IMG/VR virus record: IMGVR_UViG_3300027773_000160
Location: 1 to 50,513 of that record
Origin: a virus
DNA: 50,513 nucleotides
Strand: one strand, 5' to 3'
Shown here: positions 24,951-32,296 of the stretch, in pieces
Numbering within the stretch: position 1 is the stretch's first letter
Layout: each line of letters opens with the position of its first letter
The notes under the pieces: model-generated
Seen by the model: the letters and a program-made list of their open reading frames with translations, nothing else
The model's database searches: none
Told to the model about the DNA's origin: nothing
Program-made: the position numbers and the translations under genes

Positions 24951-25703
24951 ATGGCATTAAACACCGAAATCGAATGGACCGACGCGACGTGGAACCCTGT
25001 CACTGGTTGCACGAAGATCAGTGCGGGGTGTGACCACTGCTACGCCGAACGATTCGCTGAACGATTTCGCGGCGTTCCCGGGCATCCGTTCGAGTATGGC
25101 TTCGATCTTGTCCTTCGCCCTGAGAGGCTGACGCAGCCGCTTAGTTGGCGAAAGCCGAGGATGATTTTCGTGAATTCGATGTCGGACCTCTTTCACAAGG
25201 AAATACCGACAGAGTTTGTCGAGCGCGTCTTTGAAACCATGGAGCGAGCGGACTGGCACACTTTTCAAGTTCTGACTAAACGTTCGTCGTTGATGCGCAA
25301 CTTTCTGCGCCGCCGATATGGTGCAAATCGCGGCCCACAACACATATGGTGCGGCGTCTCGATCGAAGACGGCAGCAAGATATCGCGTGTGCGCCACCTT
25401 CGGGATACGCCAGCCGGGACCCGTTTCTTGTCGATCGAACCGCTCATCGGCCGCGTGGGGAAGATTGATCTGAGCGGAATCGATTGGGTTATCGTTGGCG
25501 GCGAAAGCGGTCCTCGCGCGCGCTACATGGACCCTGAATGGGTGCGTGAGATTCGTGACCAGTGCCAAGAAGCCAAAATACCCTTCTTCTTTAAGCAATG
25601 GGGCGGCCTACGCCCGAAATCAGGGGGGCGTGTACTCGACGGAGAGCAGTGGAACCAGTTCCCGCTGACGACTCCCGGCAGTTACCCAGTCGCGGCTGAA
25701 TGA
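24951..25703 (+). CDS. DUF5131 (phage Gp37/Gp68, three-Cys-motif) protein
   Basis: The protein has 250 residues. Near the N-terminus is WTDATWNPVTGCTKISAGCD, giving C20, C27 and C30 with CDHCYAE, a C-x6-C-x2-C pattern that may hold an iron-sulfur cluster like a radical-SAM core. Later conserved blocks are FVNSMSDLFH, FQVLTKRS, WCGVSIED and WVIVGGESGPRARYM. The family is common in mobile elements and is usually beside TcmP, as here with an ATGA overlap. The biochemical role is unknown. Base composition is lower in G+C than the phage genes. I use the ATG at 24951, which gives the usual family N-terminus. Confidence 0.88.
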   Translation: MALNTEIEWTDATWNPVTGCTKISAGCDHCYAERFAERFRGVPGHPFEYGFDLVLRPERLTQPLSWRKPRMIFVNSMSDLFHKEIPTEFVERVFETMERADWHTFQVLTKRSSLMRNFLRRRYGANRGPQHIWCGVSIEDGSKISRVRHLRDTPAGTRFLSIEPLIGRVGKIDLSGIDWVIVGGESGPRARYMDPEWVREIRDQCQEAKIPFFFKQWGGLRPKSGGRVLDGEQWNQFPLTTPGSYPVAAE

Positions 25704-26611
25704 GCAAGAAACCGAGAGACCACAGCGTTGGTCCTTGGGCGGCTGAAAAGCTGGATGCACTCAGCCGCGCTCTTAACTACTATACGACCCGCCTCAAGAA
25801 TCAGTCGCAGTGGCAGAAAATCTACATCGATGCTTTCGCGGGGCCGGGTCTATCACAAGTGCGCACTAAGCCGCGCGAGGACAGCGATCAATCGCTTCAG
25901 TTGTTTGCGGACCTGTCCACCGATCCGGTTGAGCAGGAAGTCATTTTTCTCAAGGGATCACCGCGCGTCGCCCTCGATATCGCAAACCCGTTTGACCGCT
26001 ATATCTTCATAGACAAAGACCATGATCGAGTCGTGGAACTTGAGCGCATTCGGTCTGAATATCAAGGCAGACGGACGATCGAGATTCGCCAAGGGGATGC
26101 CAATTCCATTTTACAGGAGCTATTGAAAGGCATCTCGAAGGCAAAGCACCGCGGCTACATATTTCTCGATCCCTTCGGTCTTCAGGTGCCATGGGGGACG
26201 ATTGAAGTAATTGCGAAGACGGGCGCGATTGAGGTGATGGTCAACTTCCCACTTGGCATGGCGCTCAGAAGGATGATGCCTAACTCGGGTAATGTGCCCT
26301 CGGGATGGCAGATTTCGCTCGATACCTTTTTCGGATCACCCGATTGGCGCCAACACGCCTACGAAGAGGGTCTCGATCTCCTTGACGGAAAACGTACCAT
26401 CAAAATTGCTGACTCTGAGGACCGTCTACTTGCTTGGTACAGAGAGCGCCTCAAGGCCGTATTTGGCCATGTGTCGGATGCTCAGTTGGTGACGAATACG
26501 CGTGGCGGGCGACTATACTATCTCATCTGGGCCGGCCCACATAAAGCCGGGCTGAAGGGAGCCAACCACATCCTCACCAGGAAGACCCGGCTCCCGAAGA
26601 CCAAAAAATAA
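25700..26611 (+). CDS. tcmP: Three-Cys-motif partner protein TcmP
   Basis: The 303-residue protein starts inside the DUF5131 stop. Conserved blocks are VGPWAAEKLDALSRALNYY, then KIYIDAFAGPGLS (a methyltransferase-like SAM loop), then YIFLDPFGLQVPWGTIEVIA, and FPLGMALRRMMP. TcmP is named only for its constant pairing with the three-Cys protein. The DAFAGPG and LDPFG patterns suggest an SAM-dependent methyltransferase fold acting with it. A defence or modification role for the pair is plausible. Composition is low in G+C, as for its partner. Confidence 0.88.
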   Translation: MSKKPRDHSVGPWAAEKLDALSRALNYYTTRLKNQSQWQKIYIDAFAGPGLSQVRTKPREDSDQSLQLFADLSTDPVEQEVIFLKGSPRVALDIANPFDRYIFIDKDHDRVVELERIRSEYQGRRTIEIRQGDANSILQELLKGISKAKHRGYIFLDPFGLQVPWGTIEVIAKTGAIEVMVNFPLGMALRRMMPNSGNVPSGWQISLDTFFGSPDWRQHAYEEGLDLLDGKRTIKIADSEDRLLAWYRERLKAVFGHVSDAQLVTNTRGGRLYYLIWAGPHKAGLKGANHILTRKTRLPKTKK

Positions 26612-26660
26612 TCCAAGTCAACCACTGTTCGATCTATGCGGCGCCGGCTGTTGCTGAGTG

Positions 26661-26881
26661 CTCGGAGAAATACCGTTGTCTTCGAAACGCGAGGCAGTGC
26701 TTGCAGGCGTGCTTGCTCTCCTAAGAACCGCACTGCCCTCCGCCGAGGTTAAGCGCAAACTCGCCAAGCCCGAGCGCATCCCGCCGGGGCGGGCTCGTGA
26801 TCGTGCGAAACGGAAATCCCGGCGAGCCCGAGGTGCTGCGTTCTCCGCTCGCCCACCTCTATATCCACCGCATTGCGCTCG
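26661..26881 (+). pseudogene. Partial, frameshifted copy of the tail-terminator gene
   Basis: These 221 bases match 28200-28419 with 22 differences by my count (about 90% identity), starting sharply at CTCGGAGAAATA and including the ribosome site and TTG start. One extra G in CCGGGGC (26785-26788) shifts the frame, and the match ends abruptly at TTGCGCTCG. The mismatches are mostly silent before the frameshift, so this is a copy from a related phage, not a recent duplication. It marks the right border of the TcmP cargo. Confidence 0.85.
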
Positions 26882-27265
26882 CGCCACCGGCGGCGCACTC
26901 CCTGCATATCGACTTCGACAGCCGTGTCGCCGGTGCGCGAGCGCTGTCTGCCGGACGAGATGACGGTGATGGTCGCGCTCAAGGCCGTCTGCACGGGGGC
27001 ACCGACGTCAGCATCGTTCAGTAAGGCATCTCCGACCTCATTCGGGCGGAAGCCTGTTATCTCGGCTGGCAAGAGTCGCGGCCTAGTCTCGCGCGGTTCG
27101 CTGAGCTCGAGATCAACCAGTCGCGCCAATCCGCTCGGGGGAGCATGGCACGGCTCATCTTATCCTTGTGATGAGGAACCGGTTGTGGAAGTTCAAGAAA
27201 ATTGTAACCCATCCCACCCCTTCCGCCTTCGCTAGAACTTCGGCGGACAATCCACCCAGAAAGGG
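26882..27265. other. Intergenic stretch after the broken tail gene
   Basis: Both strands have open frames here, notably 26749-27129 on the minus strand, but their residues resemble no family I know and the frame overlaps the tail-gene copy. I see no RNA gene, repeat or terminator with confidence. The stretch may be decayed phage DNA. Confidence 0.4.
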
Positions 27266-27721
27266 TTAGGTTACCTTCTTCCCCTCATTCAACTTCACCG
27301 CCGCGCGGACGAGCGCCTTGAACGCCACTTCGTCGATCGTTTCGCCCTCGCGGATGTCGATCGCCCGCCGCACGTTGCCATCGAGGCCGGAATTGAACAG
27401 GCCGGAGGGATCCGGCAGGGCGGCGCCTCTCGCGAAGGTCAGCTTCACCTTGTCTCTGTAGGTCTCGCCGGTGCAGATGATTCCGGCATGTTTCCAGACC
27501 GGAACGCCCGCTGGATTCGACGGCTTTCGCCATTTCACCTCCTCAACGACCTCCGGATCAGCTTGCCGGATGAGCGCGCGCAGCCGAGCCAGCATCCTGC
27601 CACGCCAGTCGCCGAGCGCCTTGAGCCTTGCGTCGACCAACTTGGCGGACGAACCGGCGGCTTTCACCGCAGCGGTTTTCTTCTTCGCGACCGTCTTCCT
27701 TGCCGCGCTTGCTTTCTTCAT
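27266..27721 (-). CDS. DUF1801 domain protein (YdhG-like)
   Basis: The protein has 151 residues from the ATG at 27721. A Lys/Ala-rich N-terminus (KKASAARKTVAKKKTAAVKA) leads into the DUF1801 domain: LGDWRGRMLARLRALIRQAD, then PEVVEEVKWRK, PVWKHAGIICTGETYRDKV and GLFNSGLDGNVRRAIDIREG. The family has a YdhG-like fold and unclear function; in bacteria it is usually a chromosomal gene, not a phage gene. The frame continues upstream to 27979 but that part reads as unrelated sequence. With its flanking DNA it looks like a piece of host chromosome carried by the phage. Confidence 0.85.
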   Translation of the reverse strand: MKKASAARKTVAKKKTAAVKAAGSSAKLVDARLKALGDWRGRMLARLRALIRQADPEVVEEVKWRKPSNPAGVPVWKHAGIICTGETYRDKVKLTFARGAALPDPSGLFNSGLDGNVRRAIDIREGETIDEVAFKALVRAAVKLNEGKKVT

Positions 27722-28199
27722 CGTATGCCTCGCATCGAGTCGACAATCTGCTGTCCACATCCGCTCGTCCGGCTGCAGTAACGCGCCACGAACGAACGTC
27801 GCCTTAATGTATCGCGTGAAAAATGAACGCATCGATGGCCAGGTCAAGCCCGGCAATGACGCACCGGTGTTGCAGCCCGCTGGGGTGAAGCCGAATGCGG
27901 GGCCCCTCGCACGATCAGGCACCCGGGTCCTCCCCGCTTGCTCCGATCTTGATTGATACCGCGTTCGGTCGATGATCAAATTCCGACTATTTTATTCTCG
28001 CGCGAACAACGCCCGCGACCCGCTTCAATGGCGGGATGAAGCGCGGTGCCTGCGGTTGCGCTTCCCGAGCGCGATCGGGGGCAGTCCGTGGCGCGCCGAA
28101 TCGAATGGTACAGCGCGCAATTTCGAACGCCGTCACCTGAAGTCGGGCCGCTAAGCGGCCGCGGGGCGGCAGCCGGATGCAGGCGAAGCGCCGCTTTTA
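27722..28199. other. Intergenic DNA with a host-type interspersed repeat
   Basis: There is no convincing gene. Bases 27834-27862 (core CCAGGTCAAGCCCGGCAATG) look like a REP-type palindromic unit of the kind scattered between genes in Rhizobiales chromosomes. This supports a chromosomal source for the DUF1801 segment. Near 28148-28165 a GC-rich inverted repeat (GGGCCGCTAAGCGGCC) occurs. Nothing else is recognised. Confidence 0.4.
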
Positions 28200-28214
28200 C
28201 TCGGAGAAATACCG

Positions 28215-28649
28215 TTGTCTTCGAAACGCGAAGCAGTGCTCGCAGGCGTGCTTGCTCTCCTTAGAACTGCTCTGCCCTTCGCCGAGGTTAAGCGCAATCT
28301 CGCCAAGCCCGAGCGCATCCCGCCGGGCGGGCTCGTGATCGTGCGCGACGGCGATCCCGGTGAGCCCGAAGTGCTGCTTTCCCCGCTCACCTATCTTTAT
28401 ACCCACCGCGTTGCGCTCGAGATCGCCGCGCGGGAGAGCGGATCGCAATCGCGCGAGCAGGCGCTCGATGCGATGCTCGCCGCCGTCGGCGCGGCGGTCG
28501 CCGCCGATCGCACGCTCGGCGGTCTCTGCGAATTCCTCGAAGCGGAGGCGCCGGCGACCGCCGATGTCGAGGCCTCGGGCGCGCAGGCCGTGCGCTGGGC
28601 CGACGCGGCGATCGTGGCGAGCTACGCCACGATCGATCCATTGAACTGA
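28215..28649 (+). CDS. Tail terminator/completion protein
   Basis: The 144-residue protein begins at a TTG with GGAGA seven bases upstream. The N-terminal half (REAVLAGVLALLRTALPFAE, then RIPPGGLVIVRDGDPGEPEV and LSPLTYLYTHRVALEIAARE) matches phage proteins often mislabelled acyl-CoA transferase that occupy the tail-terminator position. The C-terminal half is acidic and helical. It caps the tail tube and joins it to the head. It precedes the tail-tube gene by 24 bp. A frameshifted copy of its first half lies at 26661-26881. Confidence 0.75.
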   Translation: MSSKREAVLAGVLALLRTALPFAEVKRNLAKPERIPPGGLVIVRDGDPGEPEVLLSPLTYLYTHRVALEIAARESGSQSREQALDAMLAAVGAAVAADRTLGGLCEFLEAEAPATADVEASGAQAVRWADAAIVASYATIDPLN

Positions 28650-28673
28650 ACGCCAACAATCCGGGAGAGTCCC

Positions 28674-29612
28674 ATGGCACGCGCGAGAGGCGCCAACGCC
28701 GTCATGGCCGCGGCGTACGAGACCACCTACGGCACGCCGCCGGCGGGCGGCTACAAGAAGCTTCCCTTCGTCTCCTCGGCGCTCGGGGAGGAGCAGAAGC
28801 TTGTCGAAAACGACCTCCTCGGGCTCGGCCGCGAGCCGCTGCCGCCGAGCAAGGACGTCGCCGCCAACGAGGGCGACGTGGTCGTGCCCGTCGACCTGCG
28901 CAATTTCGGCTGCTGGCTCAAGCTCCTGCTCGGCGCGCCCACGACGACCGGGTCGGGGCCCTATACGCACACCTTCGTCTCGGGCGCGATCGCCCTGCCC
29001 TCGATGGCGATCGAGATCGGGTTTCCCGACGTGCCGAGCTACGGCATGAATTTCGGGGTGCGCGCCAATTCCATGGCCATCCAGATGCAGCGCTCGGGAT
29101 TGCTCAACGCCACCATGGGCTTGATCGCGCAGGGCGAGACGCGGTCGATATCCTCCGGCGCGGGCACGCCGTCGGAGGCGGCGGTCGAGCGCTTCAGCCA
29201 GGGACTCGGCGAGATCAAGCGCAACGGCGTTGCGCTCGGCAACGTCGTCTCGGCGGAGCTTTCCTATTCCAACAACCTCGACAAGGTCGAGGTCATCCGC
29301 CCCGACGGCCGGATCGAGGATGCCGAACCGGCGATGGTCGCGGCGACCGGCAACGTCGTCGTGCGCTTTGCCGACACCACGCTGCTCGATCAGGCGATCA
29401 ACGGCGCGGCCTGCGAGCTCTCCTTCGGCTGGGAGATCGACGCAAACCGTTCGCTCCTCTTCACGCTGCACGAGGTCTATCTGCCGCGGCCGAAGCTTTC
29501 GGTCTCCGGCCCCGGCGGCATTCAGGCGACCTTCGCCTTCCAGGCGGCCAAGGACCCCTCGCTCAACAGGACCATGACCGCCGTGCTCGTCAACGACGTT
29601 GCGACCTATTGA
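28674..29612 (+). CDS. Major tail tube protein
   Basis: The 312-residue protein begins ARGANAVMAAAYETTYGTPP, then LPFVSSALGEEQKLVENDLL and GRE, the usual N-terminus of this siphovirus tube family. Further blocks are GPYTHTFVSGAIALPSMAIE and TLHEVYLPRPKLSVSGPGGI. It polymerises into the non-contractile tail tube. Position between the terminator and the chaperone frameshift gene confirms the role. GGGAGAG precedes the ATG. Confidence 0.92.
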   Translation: MARARGANAVMAAAYETTYGTPPAGGYKKLPFVSSALGEEQKLVENDLLGLGREPLPPSKDVAANEGDVVVPVDLRNFGCWLKLLLGAPTTTGSGPYTHTFVSGAIALPSMAIEIGFPDVPSYGMNFGVRANSMAIQMQRSGLLNATMGLIAQGETRSISSGAGTPSEAAVERFSQGLGEIKRNGVALGNVVSAELSYSNNLDKVEVIRPDGRIEDAEPAMVAATGNVVVRFADTTLLDQAINGAACELSFGWEIDANRSLLFTLHEVYLPRPKLSVSGPGGIQATFAFQAAKDPSLNRTMTAVLVNDVATY

Positions 29613-29619
29613 GGCAGGG

Positions 29620-29973
29620 ATGATCAGGCTTTCTTCCGATCGCGACCCGTTCTGGCTCGACGTGGCGCCGGGCGTGCGCATCAGGTTAAGACCGGCAACG
29701 GTCGCCGCGATCCTTGCCGCGCGCGCGGCCGCCGCCGAGGTGTTGCGCGCCGGCGGCGAGGATGCGCAAACGCGCGCGGGCTTTGCCTTCACGCGCGTGC
29801 TTGCGCGCTCCGGCATCGTCGAGTGGGAAGGCATCGGGGACAAGGACGGAAACCCGGTCGACCCCACGCCCGAGGCGATCGATGCGGCGCTCGAATGCTG
29901 GCCGGTGTTCGACGCGATCGATCGGCTCTACGTCGCGCCGGTCCTGCTGCAGGCCGAAGAAAAAAACGCCTGA
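29620..29973 (+). CDS. Tail assembly chaperone, short form (gpG-like)
   Basis: The protein has 117 residues from the ATG at 29620, preceded by GAGGCAGGG. It has a beta start (FWLDVAPGVRIRLRPATVAA) and a helical body ending EEKNA. The place, between tail tube and tape measure, is that of lambda G. Lambda-like phages make a second, longer product by -1 frameshifting at the 3' end; a suitable slippery site lies six bases before this stop (see 29961-29967). The chaperones coat the tape measure during tail assembly and are not in the virion. Confidence 0.85.
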   Translation: MIRLSSDRDPFWLDVAPGVRIRLRPATVAAILAARAAAAEVLRAGGEDAQTRAGFAFTRVLARSGIVEWEGIGDKDGNPVDPTPEAIDAALECWPVFDAIDRLYVAPVLLQAEEKNA

Positions 29974-30281
29974 TCGCCCTCGCCGAATGGCACTTCGGCG
30001 GGGGCGACGGCTACTGCGCCGCATGCGCCGAGATCTGTGTCGAATGCCCTTATGTCCTCAACGCGCCGCGCACGCCCGACGGGATTGCGGCCTGGGAGGT
30101 GATCCGGTGCGCCGCCGGCCAGGTCCGCGCCGCTTCGGGCGGCGTCTACGCGCTCGATTTCGGCGCGGTACTCATGCTGGCCTCCGCCATGGGCGCGCTC
30201 AATCCGCTGCTCGTCGAGGCGCTGCCGGAGATTGAATCGATCATCGTGCGGGCGTACGCGCGTTCCGTGGAGGCTCCCTAG
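29620..30281 (+). CDS. Tail assembly chaperone, frameshifted long form (gpGT-like)
   Basis: Read through the -1 shift at 29961-29967, translation continues LIALAEWHFGGGDGYCAACA, then EICVECPYVLNAPRTPDGIA and VYALDFGAVLMLASAMGALN to the stop at 30279-30281. The extension has four Cys (CAAC, CVEC) in zinc-finger spacing. The downstream part has no start codon or ribosome site of its own in this frame after the short-form stop, so frameshifting is the reasonable way to make it. In lambda the T domain binds the tail tube protein. The last 60 codons are present again, diverged, at 32100-32277. Confidence 0.78.
29961..29967 (+). promoter_or_regulatory. A AAA AAC slippery site for -1 frameshifting
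   Basis: In the short-form frame the codons read GAA AAA AAC GCC TGA. A AAA AAC is a classic -1 slippery heptamer. Sliding back one base continues as R-L-I-A-L-A-E-W, the first residues of the downstream chaperone domain. This reproduces lambda G/GT logic. Confidence 0.8.
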
Positions 30282-30569
30282 TCGCTGCTTGGCGGTTCAC
30301 CATTGGCTATGACTTCGTGACCATGACGATGGTGATTATGATGTTGATTGAGACTGCCATCATCGATGGATCCTCACCTGATTACGATGATAATGATGAC
30401 GATGATCGTCGCTGGATTCTCGCCGGCTTGAGAGATCACCTTCTCTGCCGCTCCCTGCGCTGACGCGCATCCGCAATCCACAGTGATGTTTCCGTTGATG
30501 CGACGCCATTTTGCGGTTTGGGGACATCCGCTATCATTTCGGATTTGAATTTAGTCGAGTGCAGCGGCG
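30282..30569. other. A+T-rich spacer upstream of the ubiquitin-autotransporter gene
   Basis: The stretch is unlike the phage DNA around it: GATGAT-type short repeats at 30390-30411 and runs of ATG/GAT words. TTGCGG (30511) and TATCAT (30532) could be a -35/-10 pair with a short 15-base spacer. No gene is seen. It is the likely promoter region of the cargo gene at 30570 and shows independent expression is possible. Confidence 0.4.
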
Positions 30570-32015
30570 ATGTCATTGCACGGGCGGCAATTCCGGCGTC
30601 CTTTTCTTGGCAGGCGGTACGCGCTCCATGCGCTCCTATTCACCTTGACGCTCTTTGGCGGCATCGCCCCGACCCATGCGATGCAGATTTTCGTCAAAAC
30701 ACCTACTGGGGGTACGATCACCCTCGAGGTTGAGCCGAGCAATACGATTGCGAGCGTGAAACAGCAAATCCAGAATCTCGAAGGAATCCCGGTCGCGCAA
30801 CAGCGGTTGAGCTTCGCCGGCATCCAACTTCAGGACGGCAGGACGCTCGCGGACTACAATATCCAGAAGGAATCGACGCTGCAGCTTACATTAATCTTGG
30901 CAGGTCATGGCTCCGACGAGTTCTTGTCCGTAAGCCGCCTTGCGACCTTGTTCGTGCTCAACCATGTCGTGCCCGAAAACAGCCAGACGATCTCCGATGC
31001 CGTCAACGACCGTCTGCGAGGCACCGGCGGCGGCGTGTTTGGGGGAACGAGCGAGGCATTGCGCTTTCGCGTGGGACTTGAGGATTTCCAACGCATGTCG
31101 TCCCTCCTCGCAACGGCACCCCGCGCGATGGCCGCAGAGGGCGACAACGAGACGCGACTATGGTCTCCGGCAATGCAAAGCGCGAGCGCTGCATTGGCCC
31201 CCGTGCCTGCACCACGTGCCGAGGCTCGACGACTTTGGAACGTTTGGGTTTCGGGTAGCGTCTTTGCATTGGACGTGGAACAGGGCGGCTCCGGTTTCGG
31301 TGGTCATCTCTATACCGGACTTGCAGGCATCGATTACAGGGCGACCGACTATTGGCTCGTTGGGATCGCTGCCGGGCAAGAAAAGTACGACCTCGACACG
31401 TCGTTCAACAGCGGCAGCTTCAAGGGAAGCGGACATACGGTCGGTCCCTATTTCGGCGTCAAGCTCGGCCCCGCCCTCGTCTTCGATGGATGGGCGGGGT
31501 GGACCCGTGCATCATACACGCTGCTGAGCAATGCCGGCGGTACCGCGGAAACCGGCCGCTTTGAAGCTGATCGTTATTTCTTTTCGGCCAATCTGACCGG
31601 TTATTACGACTGGCAGCGATGGAGGGTCGCGCCGCGTGTCGGGATTCTTTACGCGCATGAACAGCAACCGTTCTATATCACCAGTCTTGGCAACAACGTC
31701 CCGGCATGCGTCACCGAATTTGGACGCGTCACGTTCGGCCCTGAAGTTCGATACCGCGCCGACCTGTCTTCACTGGGACTTAAGCTTGAGCCCTTCATCT
31801 TCGTACGGGGAGAATATGATTTCGTGCGCGGCGGCATCGCGCAGCTCGGGACGATCGTGATCGCACCGGAGCGCTGGGGCGCGCAGATCGGGGGCGGCTT
31901 GGCCCTGCTATCGCAGGCAGGGTTGTCGATGCGGGCGAGTGTTTCCTACGACGACATCGGTCGCAGCGGACAACAGACAATTCGCGGCAGGATCACGGCC
32001 GGTCTTCGGTTCTGA
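30570..32015 (+). CDS. Signal peptide - ubiquitin - autotransporter beta-barrel fusion
   Basis: The protein has 481 residues. Residues 1-37 are a signal peptide: basic start, hydrophobic [11 protein letters not shown], site APTHA. Residues 38-113 are ubiquitin: [20 protein letters not shown], then EGIP, QQRL and [18 protein letters not shown]; 56 of 76 positions equal human ubiquitin by direct count. Changed sites include L8P, K11G, K29Q, K33L, I44S, K48I, H68Q, V70T, R72I, R74A and G76H; K6, K27 and K63 remain. A linker (about 114-215) leads to an autotransporter barrel (about 220-481: [20 protein letters not shown] at the start, RITAGLRF at the end, terminal Phe). The barrel should sit in the outer membrane with ubiquitin as passenger. 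G+C of the ubiquitin segment is about 53%. No tail function: this is cargo. Confidence 0.9.
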   Translation: MSLHGRQFRRPFLGRRYALHALLFTLTLFGGIAPTHAMQIFVKTPTGGTITLEVEPSNTIASVKQQIQNLEGIPVAQQRLSFAGIQLQDGRTLADYNIQKESTLQLTLILAGHGSDEFLSVSRLATLFVLNHVVPENSQTISDAVNDRLRGTGGGVFGGTSEALRFRVGLEDFQRMSSLLATAPRAMAAEGDNETRLWSPAMQSASAALAPVPAPRAEARRLWNVWVSGSVFALDVEQGGSGFGGHLYTGLAGIDYRATDYWLVGIAAGQEKYDLDTSFNSGSFKGSGHTVGPYFGVKLGPALVFDGWAGWTRASYTLLSNAGGTAETGRFEADRYFFSANLTGYYDWQRWRVAPRVGILYAHEQQPFYITSLGNNVPACVTEFGRVTFGPEVRYRADLSSLGLKLEPFIFVRGEYDFVRGGIAQLGTIVIAPERWGAQIGGGLALLSQAGLSMRASVSYDDIGRSGQQTIRGRITAGLRF

Positions 32016-32099
32016 CCCGTTCGCAACGAACAGACCCCCGGAAATTACCTGTTACCATCCATGTCTTGATTTTGCCGATCGCTTCGCGACCCGGGCCGC

Positions 32100-32277
32100 G
32101 ATCCGATGCTTGGCCGGCGAGGTCTGCATCGCCGCGGGCGGCGTCTACGCGCTCGACTTCGGCGCGGTGCTCATGCTGGCCTCCGCCATGGGCGCGCTCA
32201 ATCCGCTGCTCGTCGAGGCGCTGCCGCAGATCGAACCGATCGTCGTGCGGGCCTTTGCCCGCACGACGGAGTGTTGA
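32100..32277 (+). pseudogene. Diverged copy of the chaperone long-form 3' end
   Basis: The frame encodes VYALDFGAVLMLASAMGALN and then PLLVEALPQIEPIVVRAFAR, matching the end of the gpGT-like protein at 30101-30281 with several changes (E to Q, S to P, Y to F). There is no start or upstream half. It lies just after the ubiquitin-autotransporter gene and ends at its own stop. It marks the right border of that insertion, as 26661-26881 does for the TcmP cargo. Confidence 0.85.
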
Positions 32278-32296
32278 GGATCTATTCGCCCCGCGT

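Noticed and set aside
26749-27129. 126-codon open frame on the minus strand
   Set aside because: It overlaps the tail-gene copy, has no ribosome site and resembles no family. The C-terminal third is the antisense of the tail-gene copy.
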